DNA from: Rostrohypoxylon terebratum
Taxonomy: Eukaryota; Ascomycota; Sordariomycetes; Xylariales; Hypoxylaceae
DNA length: 64,000 bases
Reading direction: 5' to 3'
Assembly (NCBI GenBank): GCA_022497145.1
Contig: MU385902.1
Span: forward strand, 1 to 64,000
Shown here: positions 48,313 through 60,374 of the stretch, piece after piece
How positions within the stretch are numbered: the first letter of the stretch is position 1
Layout of the letters: each line of letters starts with the position of its first letter
Program-made: the position numbers and the translations under genes
Notes under the pieces: model-generated
Seen by the model: the letters and a program-made list of their open reading frames with translations, nothing else
The model's database searches: none
Told to the model about the DNA's origin: nothing

Positions 48313-51174
48313 GGACTTCAGATTTGCTTATGAAAATTCGTTTATCTCCCTTTCTCAGCTACCAGGCTACCAGGCTGCTTGTAGAATATTTCCGATTTGT
48401 CTCATATCGGGATGATGTGCGTTATTATCCTTGCCTGTCTCCACGATCTTCCTTCTCGTCTACGTATGAGGCGGGGGCGGGGTTAACGATGAGTTCATGG
48501 TCAGATCGTCAAGCCATACCTATCTGCACGAATGAGCGATAGATTAAGCTGTCATCCTTTTTTCTCTAAGCGGAAAGTGACCTGCTTGCAGCATAAGATC
48601 GAACTTTGAAGTTTTACTGCATAGGAACTGATGAAGTTTTGAGGAATTACCCCTTCTCCCCTCTGCCACTTTCCCATCAATCCCATCAATCCCATTTGCC
48701 CCTCTACGAAGTATCTATGTTGCCGTCATCTACGGCACCGTCCGCTTTCCTCTCTGGTTGATCCCGGGAAGCTTCTTAGAGCTAGCATAGGTAGTAACAT
48801 CCATGGATGAGACCGGCGGATTAGCTAGACCAGTTTTTCAGGAGGTGTGCCTGACGATTTCCCGTCGACATTGTAACATAATGCAGGTTAGGTAGGTAAT
48901 TATCACTTTAATCGGCACATGGTCGGTGAGGTGAGGGGATATGCGCGCTCGTCACCATACTGGCATACCTATCAAACCTATTCGATTCGATATTCGCGGA
49001 AAATTATGTTTCTAGGTGAGGCAAGTTCGTTGGTATTCCAGTATTCTAGCTCCGACCTCAGAGGCTTAGGACCTTAGGTTGCAAGCTGCGTCTCCTTGTT
49101 CGTCCCTTCATCCCATCTCCTGCATATATTAATCCTGCAACTGGTACCTAGATGAGTGCCTAGGTAGTGATGTTTCCATCAATCCTCGTTAGGATTCGCG
49201 ATCGTGTCTCCTTGCAGCTGGCTATCTGAGTCTTCGACTTACATAGCAGTCACTAAGTACCTTACTACTAGGTAGGTACTTAAAGTTAGTATCCTCTACT
49301 GCGTGCCTGTTCGGAGGTATTGGACAGCTGCAGATGTCCGCTCCCTTATCCCCCACTTCCGGCAACGTGATAGGTAGAAATGAATCATGCATGAGAACCC
49401 AGAATTACCATTGGTTGTTGATATCACCTGGGCACACAACCAAGCGCCTTACCCTACTGAAAAGGTCTCTTAGAAGAGGAGGAAGCTTCCAAACCAGCCG
49501 TCCGTACCTCTTGCTGAGTACCTACAAAGCCCGATGGGGGGGAAAAAATACCTACTTCGATGAACGCTCCACCTTGAGCACTCTGACCGTAACTAATCTC
49601 TGGCCATCGAATATGTTCCCCTCCAATGTAGCTTCATAATTCTCTCACAGAGCGAGCTATTGTCATGACTTTTCCCCGCGTTTGAGTACGTCGCCCTCGT
49701 ATCAAGACCTCGTCAACCCCTGCCGCATCAGGGTCTTCATACCCACGCAGCTAGACTGCATAGAACATATATTCATGGTCTAGGAGCTAGCTACTGGATC
49801 ACAAGCAATATGTATGTACGTACATCCATGGATATCTACTAGGTACTAGGTAGTTTTGATGCTGTGGCTCCTCCGTATTCACTTGACAAGTTAGAACTAC
49901 AAGGAATGTAGATGTGGGTTCGCATTCGCAGCTAGATGTCTGGTCGATCATTGGCCACTCGCTATCCCGCAGGTTAGGTGTGACCCTGATCTACCGAATA
50001 TCATTGGAAGCAGAGCCTGCCTGCATACCGGCTATCGGACGTGAGATAGAAATTGCGGAATTTCTACGATCTTCTCCCTGCCTTACCTGTCTAGCAGTAG
50101 CTTGAGTTACTGTATCGAATTCCATATACTAGAAGAGGTAGTTATTGCCAGCGAGTACCGATTGGCGCGCTATCTGTTGTTGGTCGAACATGTACATCGT
50201 TGGATAGGATGACCTTCCGCCGCCCCTTAGGACTTTGCTTTGCCCTGCGTCGCCCTGCATGTGTTTCGTAACCATGGATGCTTGCCGGATACCAATTTGT
50301 GATGTTCCGAAAGACGATCTTGAAGGAAGGACTGTCTGACCTCAGCTTCAGCTTCAGCTCAGCGTTCAGCTATAGTCGAACAATTGCTTTTTTCTTTTCA
50401 ACACTGCCTGCTTTTCCATCTAGGTCAAATGGAACAAATATACACAGGTGGTAATCAATATTGTCAGACTCGGAGTCAAACATCGCGTGGCAAATACTCA
50501 GGTAGAAGGCTATACTACCTACGGCTACGTAGTATGGTAGTATGCTAGGTAGCTGAACTGGACCACGATCTGTAACGACCTGTAGTTTTCGCCAGATTTC
50601 TAGGCTGACATCCAGCCCATGTCTGGGGGCCACGAGGTTGTAAACACCAACAAACGTAGATCCGAGACATATCGACTACCGACATAAGTAGTGGCAGCTC
50701 TTTTTTCCTTGCGCATGACATATTAGAAACTAAGACATATTGCAACTTTGGAATGAAGCATGACAGCATAGGCAGACGAATATTTCGATCACAGGGAGGC
50801 CTCTCGTCGTAATCGCGACTAGGGTCATAGGCTCGCGAAGGACAACTATTTGCCACGGCTCTAGGTACTATTTGCCCTGCACTTTCGCGCGTAAGAAAGG
50901 CCATTCCAAATACTTACTGGGGACGGTAATAAAAACAGGAAACCCATAGTAATTTGTCCACAGACAATGACGGATGTGGAAGTAAATACGGTCTGCTCTC
51001 TAGTAGGCTAAGACTTGCGCCTCATGGGGAACCTGATGAGGATCCCTTAATAGCTCGCATCCGCGTCTCGTTGATATTTTAAGCTCCTGTATTCTACGGG
51101 GCTCTCGTAAAGCACCGCCCCAACACACGCATACGTAAGCAAACGTGCCCGGAAAGTTCGGAGTGGCTACAAGT

Positions 51175-52350
51175 TTAGGAGTGATCGTCCCAAACGGGTA
51201 GGTCGATGTCAACGACGATAGGCTTGTGTAACTTCCGAAGCCCTGAATGCGGATAGCTGGCTGCCTGGATGGCGCAGTTGACGATACACGTCTCCCTGCG
51301 CCCGAGTCGGCCGATGAGTCCGGGTCCGTCACTCCGCGCAGATGTCGGATTCCCGCTAAGACCTCGGGTGCCGAGCCCCGGACTGGCCCCCTCTGACATG
51401 GCTCCTGTCCTACCTTGCGTCTCTGGTTGAGTCATCGTCATAGATCCATTAGCCACGTGAATTACCGGGGTTGATTTGGACGGAAGCGGTGACGGAGATG
51501 ACGGAGATGACGGCACTTTGCCGCCATCGTTGTCCAGAGCCATCCCACCCCTGATGGTGAGATCGACCAGGCAGATCTTTTCATTCCCTAGACCTGGATC
51601 TTCCCACTGGAACGTATTGGCCAGCTCCTTGTACCGCACGAACTTGTTTGATAGGTCCCAACGCACACGTTCCACTCCACGCGCCTCGTGGACGTGTCCG
51701 CAGAGCGCGAGGCGAGGCCGTACTCGCCACATCGCTTGGCGCAAGCTCTCGCACCCGACTGATTGTCTATTCCGTGACTCATCCCTGTGGGTTCGCGCAG
51801 GTCCGTGTGTGATGAGTACGTCGGTATCGAGGGGGATGTCGTTCCATATGGCTTCGGCGGTGGCAGAGTCCGAACGGGGATACTGGAATGCCCACTTTCC
51901 GCACGAAGGAATGTAAGGGGAGCCGAATACATTGAAAGTTGTTTTTGGTCCGGATGGGGAACTCAGTTTGATCACTTGACTGGAATGCTGGAGGTAGATG
52001 AGAGTCTTGGATTGTGTCAGAAGGTTCTGGCAATCGACAGGGTTTTGGGGCGTATTGTTATGAAAATAGCCGCCATACTGGTCGAAGAAGTCGGTGTCTA
52101 AGGTTAGATCATGATTTCCAGCGATGACCAGCTTGCACTCGAAGTCGGCCTTTTCTAGCCACGTCACCTGTTTCTTGAGCTCGCTGAAACTCCCCTGGTT
52201 TGTCAGGTCTCCGCAGTGGATAAGCACGTCGCCCTTTGGCAGTTTCACCGTACAATTGTGCGTATCTGATATACAGACAAAGCGCGTTCTTCGAGTCCGT
52301 GGCAGGATTGCCGAGGAAGAGGACGAGGAAGATTCGGACGAATGATTCAT
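51175..52350 (-). CDS. Calcineurin-like metallophosphoesterase
   Basis: A single exon of about 391 aa from the ATG near 52350 (an in-frame GTG lies three codons earlier). All metal-binding blocks of the superfamily are present in order: SDTHN (D-x-H), GDLTNQG (GD-x-x), AGNHD (GNHD), LITHGP and CGHVHEARG (GH-x-H). The short core and the DVLIHCGDLTNQGS text resemble the MPPED-like fungal and animal phosphoesterases. A Ser-run leads the protein, and a Pro/Ser-rich linker (about 275-345) separates the core from a conserved C-terminal block (ETCIVNCAIQA, KPIVVDIDLPVW). The substrate is unknown. There is no signal peptide, so it is probably cytosolic. Confidence 0.9.
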   Translation of the reverse strand: MNHSSESSSSSSSAILPRTRRTRFVCISDTHNCTVKLPKGDVLIHCGDLTNQGSFSELKKQVTWLEKADFECKLVIAGNHDLTLDTDFFDQYGGYFHNNTPQNPVDCQNLLTQSKTLIYLQHSSQVIKLSSPSGPKTTFNVFGSPYIPSCGKWAFQYPRSDSATAEAIWNDIPLDTDVLITHGPARTHRDESRNRQSVGCESLRQAMWRVRPRLALCGHVHEARGVERVRWDLSNKFVRYKELANTFQWEDPGLGNEKICLVDLTIRGGMALDNDGGKVPSSPSSPSPLPSKSTPVIHVANGSMTMTQPETQGRTGAMSEGASPGLGTRGLSGNPTSARSDGPGLIGRLGRRETCIVNCAIQAASYPHSGLRKLHKPIVVDIDLPVWDDHS

Positions 52351-55138
52351 AGCGACCACGATGACAGAAGTTCTAGGTCTTTCTGGTCTTTGGCTATTTT
52401 TTTTTTGTTGGGGTTCATAAGATCAGCCACCAGAGGCGGTGTCGTCTCTGCATTGTCCAAGCTGGCATAGCATTAATAGCCAGGCAACAATGTTGAATGA
52501 GTTCTAGTATTAATAATGTGTAATGTGCTCTCCAGTTCTGGGTGAATGTAGCGATCCTGTAGGAGGGGACAAGCAATTATTTACATTGCCAACTCGAATG
52601 CAATGCAATTAATACCAAATCCTTTATGACTTGTTTCGTCGGGTTTCTGATTGATGACGCATTTCTTCTTATGCCCTTAGCAACTCAGGACCTCAGGTTT
52701 TCTAGGTACTAAGGTTACGAGGTAAGCATGTCGGATCACCGAATATATATAGGTATTGATATGGCGATGTTGATGTATGCTGTAGTATATATAAGTAAGG
52801 AAAAGTATGCTGTACGAAGTAAAGTTCGTGACATTCGTGAATGTCGTGATACGAATTATCGTGTTGAATAAAATATCTAATAAAGCTTAAACACTTAAAA
52901 ACGGGGAATGTCGAATCATAATTCAGGGTCGAGGTTGCATTGAATGCATTCTAGAATACAGTTGGAAAGAACAAAAGCTGACTGTGCGATGGGGTGTGAT
53001 GGAGGAAGAAAAATGGGTAAGAATCCATAGTCAAGCACAGTGCGAGGATTTGGAGAAGTGGTCCTTCTGACCCCGCGCAAGTGGTAACACCGTAACACAA
53101 CCTTCTAGGTATTAACACAATACCAATGAGGCGGCTAAGATTCTACCGAACCCTGCCGTATCTAGCATAATCCAAGCTTAGCGTAGCATCGCTACGTTGT
53201 ATTTTTTACAGTGCATTTATTAAATTCAGGGGTGTCCGAGCTCTGCAAGTTCACCTTATATTATTTCGTGCAGACGGATATCTGGTTATCGAGATGGCAC
53301 CTCAATAGTGTTAAGCACGTCCTAGTTTACGCAGATTCATTGAGGGTCTTTATGTATTATTATATGCATTTGTATGTAGATGATTAGCAGGATGGAAGCG
53401 CATATTAATATATAGTATAGTATATCTAGAATCAGAACATCGTGAAAAATGTCGATGGATGAATAAAAATAGCAAAATTTCAACAGATTCATAAGTGAGA
53501 GACAAGTACTAATTATGGAACCCCCCGGTAGATACCTACCTAGTAGGTCCTAAATGAGACTTTATGCATGGTCACCCCAATTGCCTACCGAACCGAACCC
53601 AGCGTGCTTGCCATACCAGCCATAAATGATAATACTACTACTATGTACAGATAATACAGCACCTTCCATATGGCATACCTCCCAAGTTCCCATGCTAGAG
53701 GCAGGTACGTACAATACAAGTGCCAATTAGCTTAGCCAACGGTCAACCAACCACCGGCACTAGGCAGTTCAAGGTTGATGAATCTACTAGGTACTAACAA
53801 AAAGAAGTGCTAATAGCAATCGCTAATTGGAAGGAACCTCAAGCTGGCAGGCTGGCAGGCTGGAAGTTTGACCACCTGGCACTGGCAGTCACCAACCTTG
53901 AAATCCCCTTTTCCCCATGTACCTTGGTATCTCATCGCTTCAACCCCCGTCCGACAGGAAGCCACCACTGGACAGAACGGGCAGAACCACAATATTTGCT
54001 TCTACTACCACGCCACGACGCTCCTTAAACCATCCCAGCCATTGGTTCTTCCGCGCTCTCCACGTAATTTTTTTTTCGCACTCATCCGTCCGTGACCTGT
54101 CTCCTTTCAGGAGTCTTGCATTTGCGTCTGCACCTTCATCGAGAGCAATTGCCCCATTGGATCGAGACTAGGTCGCGTGAAGTAGTCGTCAGGGAGTGTG
54201 GGAAACCAAGGGGGTCTTAACGTGCAGGGAAAAGAAAAAAAGAGTCGAAAACGATATTGTTATAGTCAAAGACTGTAACTTTCATTATCCGATTCGCATC
54301 TCCAACAACAGCATCATCCAACAATCCTCCGACATCTTACCACACATACAACCTCAGTACCTCATCATAGTACCTCGGTACCTCTAGCAACCTCTAGCAG
54401 GATCGTCTCGAAGGACGGGGGACAACACTAAAAGTAGACACGACGAACTAGGAACAACGCTGGAAGATTGGAAGATTGAAAGATTAATAGGTGGATTTCT
54501 AAAAACTCGTGTCTTATCTTTTTCGGTCGTGGTAAACGGATAGACGACTAAAATCGGGAGCTTGTCAGGAAAAGTCACGGAAAAGTTGCGGAAAAGTCGC
54601 CAAGACAGGACGAACCGAGTGAATCAAGTGTGGGAGCTAACTTAGATCAAACATCGTTTTTCGTCGTCGACCTCCTTCTCTGTCACTCTGTCACTCCGTC
54701 ACCTCATCACCCCATCGCTCTTTTTCTCGGTTACCTATTATATGGTATCTCATTTACACCATCTACACGATCTTTTATCTCATCTAATTTGACAGCTGCT
54801 GGCCATAGCTGTCTCTCGTCTCTCGTCGCGTCCTCCATTGTCACCAACCTCACTTATACAATCACGGACCACGAACTACGAACCACAGACTACCGTCACG
54901 TCGATATTCCTTTATCCTCTTTCTTCTTCTCTTCACCCTGTTCTGCCCCCCGCAGTCGCATAGCTACGAAACGAAGAAAAGACGCCATAATACGTCGGCC
55001 AATCGTCGGCTCACTCTTTAATAATCTAACCTAGTTACACGCCGTCACACTGGCCGGGCCTAGGTAGTCAGTCGATAGACAGCGTCTCGAGTTCCACGAG
55101 GGCGCCGTTACCCGTGGCTGTCGCTGCTCAAACTCGAA
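52351..55138. other. Intergenic between divergent genes
   Basis: 2.8 kb: promoters of the metallophosphoesterase (minus) and of the CaaX protein (plus). It includes an AT-rich part at 52700-53520 with repeated TATATA, a GGCAGGCTGGCAGGCTGG repeat near 53843, and a pyrimidine-rich leader-like part at 54650-55010. No gene is seen. Confidence 0.5.
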
Positions 55139-56811
55139 ATGGCAGCAGTCTCGGGTACTACTACGCATACTCCGCCGGGCAGCTCCCACGCAGACCATTC
55201 GGGATGGAATCACGTATCCGGCCGTCATGACGTTAGTTCTCTCCTCCTACCGATTCCAACTTGATTCCTACACAGTTGCGCGACTTTGCTATGCTCTCCA
55301 TCGCATCGCATCACTATCTTGTTCGGGCTCCGACTAATTCGTATCATCTCATCATACAGGGCTCTATGACGCATAAGTCATCCACAGACCGGCATCAAAC
55401 CAATGGCTCCATAAAAGGAGTTCATCATTATGGGAATGGCGACTCATTCTATGATCCTTACTCGACAGATAATTACCGGCCAAACAAAGGTGAATTCCCT
55501 TCTGATAAACAACTCTACTCTACCACATAGACCGATTCCCTGTGAAATAAAGTCCGTCAAGGCAAAAGCATCGGCTAACCAAAGAGATCAGACCCTCGTT
55601 CGAGCCAATCGAACTCGATATCCGATCATAAGCGCCCAAACGCTGACGTTTCACCTGACGATGACGAGCATTCGAAATGGATCCACAGAGATAAGTTGGC
55701 TAGGATAGAGAGCCAGGAACTACAGGCTGCCGGTATCATCTTACCCAAACCCCGGGCTCAAAGCCGTCCAAGACGAGATCGGAGTCCAGAGAAGACGAAT
55801 GGTCGTCGTCGAGTTACTGATGCCTCGGACCACCCACCTACTGCGAGATCTCGAAAAAATTCGGAGCTGAGTTTGGATAAGACCATCGATCACGAGGTTC
55901 CAAGCTGGGATTTACGACTCCCCGAGGAAATTGCGGAGGATCCTGGCGAATATTGGGTGACGAACGATAGCGGAAAATCGCGTATCCCCGTGGCGAAAGT
56001 GAGTCCAGCACCGATCCCTATGGACTTTCTCGAGCGAGATGCGCCTGTTACGCGAAAATCGAGTTTTGCCATGCTTGACGAGGACGCTTCGATTGCGATA
56101 CCGAAGCCGCGATCACGAAGTGGTAGTGCTAACATTCGTGATGAGGCTCCCAAGATTCAACCTACGAAGCGTAACGTCACGGAGGGATCGCCTAAGAAGT
56201 CGACAACGGGTGCTAGGAAAGGCTCGGTAGCCACGAAAACAGCCGCGCAGGGTCGATCTAAGTCTCGAACAGGTCCGGCATCCCGCAGCGGTTCTACGAC
56301 ACGGCCAACCACCAGGTCCGGCGAGATGTCCCCTATCTCCAAGGCTGCGCCGGAAGGTGAGCCGCCATGGATGGTTTCCGCGTACAAGCCAGATCCTCGC
56401 TTACCACCCGACCAACAACTGCTTCCCACCGTTGCGAAACGACTACAACAAGAGAAGTGGGAGCAAGAAGGCAAATTTGGGAATATCTACGACAAAGAAT
56501 TCCGTCCCCTTAACGAAGAAGGCTTCCTCAAGCCCCCCGAGTCCGAAAAACCAAAGGAGGTCGAGGAGAAGCAAGAAGAATGGCCATTGCGACCCGATGC
56601 GAAGAGTCCGAACACGAGTCGCCCTGGTACCAGCTCTTATTCGACTATGCCTAAGATACAGGGCGCACCTGCGATCACCCCTCTTGCTAGTCCTCTTTCG
56701 ATGCAACCGCCGCAGGTCCAACCCGCCCCGAGCGTTAGAGCGCCGACGCAGGTGGAAGAGCCCGAAGAGGATACTAAGAAGTCGGGTTGCGGTTGCTGCA
56801 TCGTAATGTGA
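55139..56811 (+). CDS. Conserved hypothetical protein with CaaX prenylation box
   Basis: Model: 55139-55231, 55360-55489, 55592-56811; 480 aa; introns of 128 and 102 bp. The second 3' splice site (AGATCAG, 55591) with GCTAAC upstream is the only one that enters the correct frame (DPRSSQSNSISDHKRP). The conserved core follows: WIHRDKLARIESQELQAAGIILPKPR, given here in two parts WIHRDKLARIES and QELQAAGIILPKPR. The middle is Ser/Arg/Lys-rich and disordered, with a second conserved block (PDPRLPPDQQLLPTVAKRL ... FGNIYDKEF). It ends CGCCIVM: CIVM is a CaaX box expected to be farnesylated, and the two Cys just before it could be palmitoylated, placing the protein on a membrane. I do not know its function. 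The ATG context (GAAATGGCA) is good. Confidence 0.85.
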
Positions 56812-59008
56812 CCAGTCTGGTACGGCACGCATTAATTTGACCTTTGGTTCTCTTCTTCGGTTTACGAAGCGCACTACCAAGTACACTACCAAGTACACTA
56901 CCAACGTGGATATACGCCGAGATTAGACCTGCACGACGTTACGACTCTCCGAGATTTTTGTCGCATTCAGCGCTGTTTATATTCGTCCAACACCGTACCC
57001 AATCCTCCTCGATCCTCTCCTATGTTCGCGGATTACCCTGCCATATTAAGGTCCAGTCTTGCCTCCGTTTTGCCTGACAAGACTTTATTTTACCAAGACA
57101 GACTAGAAAATACCGGTATTTGCAATGTGTTTTTCACTATCTTTCTGTTTCGGTGTTTGCAAAAAAGAAAGGCTATCGGCGTTCGCTGGTTTGGACAGTG
57201 TGTGTGTGTGTGTGTGTGTGCTAGAGTAGCAGGGCGCACAAGTCGTTGCCTGACTGCCGGCACCTATGTTTGAGTTTAGTACTGTATAATTCGTCTTCTA
57301 CTTCGTTCTGCTACAGGCTACTAGTGGTTGTCCTTCAGGCGACCGAAGGCGATTGGGGGAGTCTGACTACTATTTTGTTTTGAGTAGGACAGACGTTTTT
57401 AAGGAGTTCCGATCAGGAACGGGTTCGAGGCCGATCTCCCCGAGTGCGCAAAGGCTCTTGTACGGAAGCGAGAAGAAGACGTGGGTGTTGAGTTGTACTG
57501 TGAGTCGTTAGCTAGGTAATTTCAGATACCCCCCTAGCTGGCAATGGGTACCTGCTAGACTCGAGTGAATACAAATCCATATATCCCAGTTTACCGAAAT
57601 TGCTCCTTTGAAATTTTAGGTCCTTTCTTCATTTTCCTCCCGCCATTTCGCGAATTAGTCAAGTTGAAGTTTTTCGCAGATTCAAATCTGGTGGTAATTT
57701 TCTTTTTGGCCTGGCTCCTGTCCTGTTATACCTAGCATACAGAAACTTATAACTCACAGCTTGTTTACCGTAGAAAAGTCATCGTCACTTTAGTGCGAAA
57801 ACGGTGTTTTCGTCACATTCAGCGTTAGGAGCTGATGCTGACAGGAAAAATGAGATCGATGATTCTAGCACAAGAGCAACTCTGTGAGTGTTCACTATAT
57901 CTAGTAAGTACCTAATCTTCCCGCTATCATCTTAGTACTCGTGGATAAAAGCTACCAGTTTCCCAGAGCCTGGTTTTGGGTAACGGTTTTGTCACAATCT
58001 ATGGATATTCAGGATTCAGGCATAGCTTTCTATCAATATTCAAACTCCTTGTTAGACCAACAGGTATCATTCATACAGACAATAAGGCAATACCAATATT
58101 ACGGACCTGAGAAACCATCCTTGCTCATCTCTGAATATGATCAACTCTGAGCCTCTAGCAGCCATGCTGAATGACCAAAGGTCACAACCGAAGAGGGGTT
58201 CAACATTTCCGAACAAGATACCATCTCGCGAAGTGTATGGGGCTTGTGGTTTCTACACGCCAAAAAGTCGTTTCCGATCCTCTTACTTTGTTCACCCGCC
58301 AATCCTAACTTTACTGAAGAGAACATCATCTCAAAGAGCCTTTATATGATATAATCACGAGGAAAATTGAAAAGATGGATTGAATCAGATGGAAACGTCG
58401 AGAATCGGCAAAGAAGCTAGCTATGAAGACAAGGTAGTGTTCGAATTATTAGACTACAATAGGTGAAATTCTTTCGGCTGATAATCCTTCTCAGTACAAC
58501 TCTATAACGGAAAAATTGATCAGCTCTTTATTAGAGGGTCGAACACCACCTGAGATAGTTCTTGAGTATTCTGCCGCCTCTTAATTGTAATTCACTGTTA
58601 GATCATCCTGGTCTTTGTTTGGGTAGTATAGTGTAAAAGTAGGTAGTATTCAACAGCCTCTTAGAGTTTTGTCTAGGTAGGTACCTATGTTGAGACCCTT
58701 CCAGCATCTCTTGCTATAAGATGCTTGGATATTAGTTGGAAATGCCTAGGTACCTAGTCTGAATGGTCGTGTCTCTTGAAATGAGGAAAGGAAATGTCTT
58801 TGACGGCCTATTATTCAAGAGGTCTTTGAAGTTTTGCATCTCAAGGCATGTAGGAGCCTTGGCGATTTGTTCACCCCGGATGCATCTGTTGTTTATTTGC
58901 CAATATAAGATCTGGAATGCTTACTGTTCCATATCCACGCAATCTCTTGGTATCTGAAGAGTACTATAAATTCCATACTGAGCGAACTCGTCTTACTACG
59001 TCAATAAT
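56812..59008. other. Intergenic
   Basis: 2.2 kb between genes on the same strand. It contains a (GT)n microsatellite at 57198-57220, TACCTA motifs at 57905, 58675-58688 and 58745-58757, and otherwise nothing that reads as coding. Confidence 0.5.
57198..57220. repeat. (GT)n microsatellite
   Basis: A pure GT dinucleotide run in the 3' flank of the CaaX gene. Confidence 0.9.
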
Positions 59009-60166
59009 ATGTCTGACTTATTCCCTAACGAGGAGGATGCCTCTTCGTCTTCTCAGCCACGTGATGTATCCTCGAACGTACCTATCCAGGATCGATCCAA
59101 TTCGTCAGACAACGGTCCCGTCTCAGTCTCTGACCCACTCGATAGCTCTCTGATCAATGTCTCCACCATTGAAGAACGTCGTAGCAAGGATAATGGCAAA
59201 CATGCGCTCACGGAGAGAGACATAGAATTTTGGGAGGTTATATGCAAGGAGTTCATAGCGAGGAATGGAAATAATTCCGACAAGAAACCTACTTCAACTC
59301 AAGAGAACACATGTAGCCCTACCATCCTACCTGATACCAACATTTCTCATGGGCCTTCATCTATTATTGCGGGGGAAATCAAGCCTGGTTCCTGTGTGAA
59401 CCCTTCGAATAACACCGATCCCTCTTTTCTGAACCCAGTAGACGGTCAGCAATTGGGTTCACCACCCTCCAACGATTTCAAGCTCCATTTGGAGGCCGAG
59501 GCGGAAAAGAATACCTGTTATGGATCTCACTCGACAGTTTCCCCATCACACTCCCAATCTAATCATCCGGAGGTGATTGAACTGATGAAGCGCCTCACGC
59601 GCGATCACTTTGAATTCGACGGCCGGGTCAAAACGATCGAGGCCGCAACCAAACTCGAAGCCACCAAAAATGCTATGATCAACAGCCTCTACAACGGTAT
59701 ATGCGAGAAATTGCAATACCTAAACGGCGAAACGGCGAAACCGAACAAGTCGGTCTTTAACGCCGCCCCGTTAGATATGGTCGAAGATGCCATCGCCAGG
59801 CTAGATAAAGTAGAGTCCGAGGCGGCGACCAAGTCGCAGATCGACGAACTCCGCAGCGAGATCAAGGCCCTGCAAAAACAGGCACAGGACAGCGAGCTCA
59901 AGAACAACGCTGAGGGTACTATCGTTAGCGCTACGAAGGCTAAGAAAGCGAAAGTCGCGGATAAGGAGAGGGAGAGACGGCTGCGTGCGGCGGAAGACAG
60001 ACTCCGTGATTTGCGCTCTGACGTAGACGAGTTGATGGAGGGGTTGGAGGATCTAGAGTCTGAATGGTATGATGCCGAATGCGAGATTTTCCGGATGCTG
60101 ACGCAGTGCGACGAAGGGTGCAGACATTGCCCCGGATGCGGTTTGAGCGGTTTAGGACATGCGTAG
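59009..60166 (+). CDS. Hypothetical coiled-coil protein
   Basis: A single exon of 385 aa. The first 190 residues are Ser/Asn/Pro-rich and disordered, apart from a short ordered piece (LTERDIEFWEVICKEFIARNG, about 69-89, given as LTERDIEFWEV and ICKEFIARNG). Residues about 185-365 are helical with heptad-like spacing and many Glu/Lys/Arg (LDKVESEAATKSQIDELR, RRLRAAEDRLRDLRSDVDEL), so a coiled coil is expected. The C-terminus is a compact Cys cluster (CDEGCRHCPGCG) that could bind a metal. I recognise no family. The body has GC-richer, well-biased codons from about 59580, which supports it being real. Confidence 0.7.
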   Translation: MSDLFPNEEDASSSSQPRDVSSNVPIQDRSNSSDNGPVSVSDPLDSSLINVSTIEERRSKDNGKHALTERDIEFWEVICKEFIARNGNNSDKKPTSTQENTCSPTILPDTNISHGPSSIIAGEIKPGSCVNPSNNTDPSFLNPVDGQQLGSPPSNDFKLHLEAEAEKNTCYGSHSTVSPSHSQSNHPEVIELMKRLTRDHFEFDGRVKTIEAATKLEATKNAMINSLYNGICEKLQYLNGETAKPNKSVFNAAPLDMVEDAIARLDKVESEAATKSQIDELRSEIKALQKQAQDSELKNNAEGTIVSATKAKKAKVADKERERRLRAAEDRLRDLRSDVDELMEGLEDLESEWYDAECEIFRMLTQCDEGCRHCPGCGLSGLGHA

Positions 60167-60374
60167 GTGTTGATAGACGGAGTGGCAATCTTGGTTTGAG
60201 ATGTATCTTGTGTTTTGCGCGAGCTGCAGGCTACAGGAAGATGAGGAGGTAAAGTGGTGAGGTTGTAGGTTACCACACGCTTTTCTACTACATAGGTAGT
60301 TAGTAGAGGTAACGATGATACAGTCGGATGCCAACCGAAAAAGAAAACTTTTGTGGTGGTCTCGTGAAGTTGTA

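Larger units (their letters stand above)
41567..51174. other. 9.6 kb gene desert, low-complexity DNA
   Basis: Between the 5' end of the DnaJ gene and the 3' end of the metallophosphoesterase gene I find no supportable gene. The DNA is full of simple sequence: ACGATACC octamers (about 42462-42500), G-rich tracts (42727-42776, 43092-43132, 43984-44020), (GA)n at 42303-42320 and 43936-43957, a pyrimidine tract at 44187-44235, TAC triplets at 47815-47834, a 21-A run at 48292-48312, and many TAGGTAGGTA motifs. Part may be a long leader or promoter of the DnaJ gene; non-coding transcripts are possible. Confidence 0.5.

Noticed and set aside
57411..57440. B-box-like GGTTCGAGGCC, possible tRNA
   Set aside because: No acceptor, D or anticodon stems can be formed around it.
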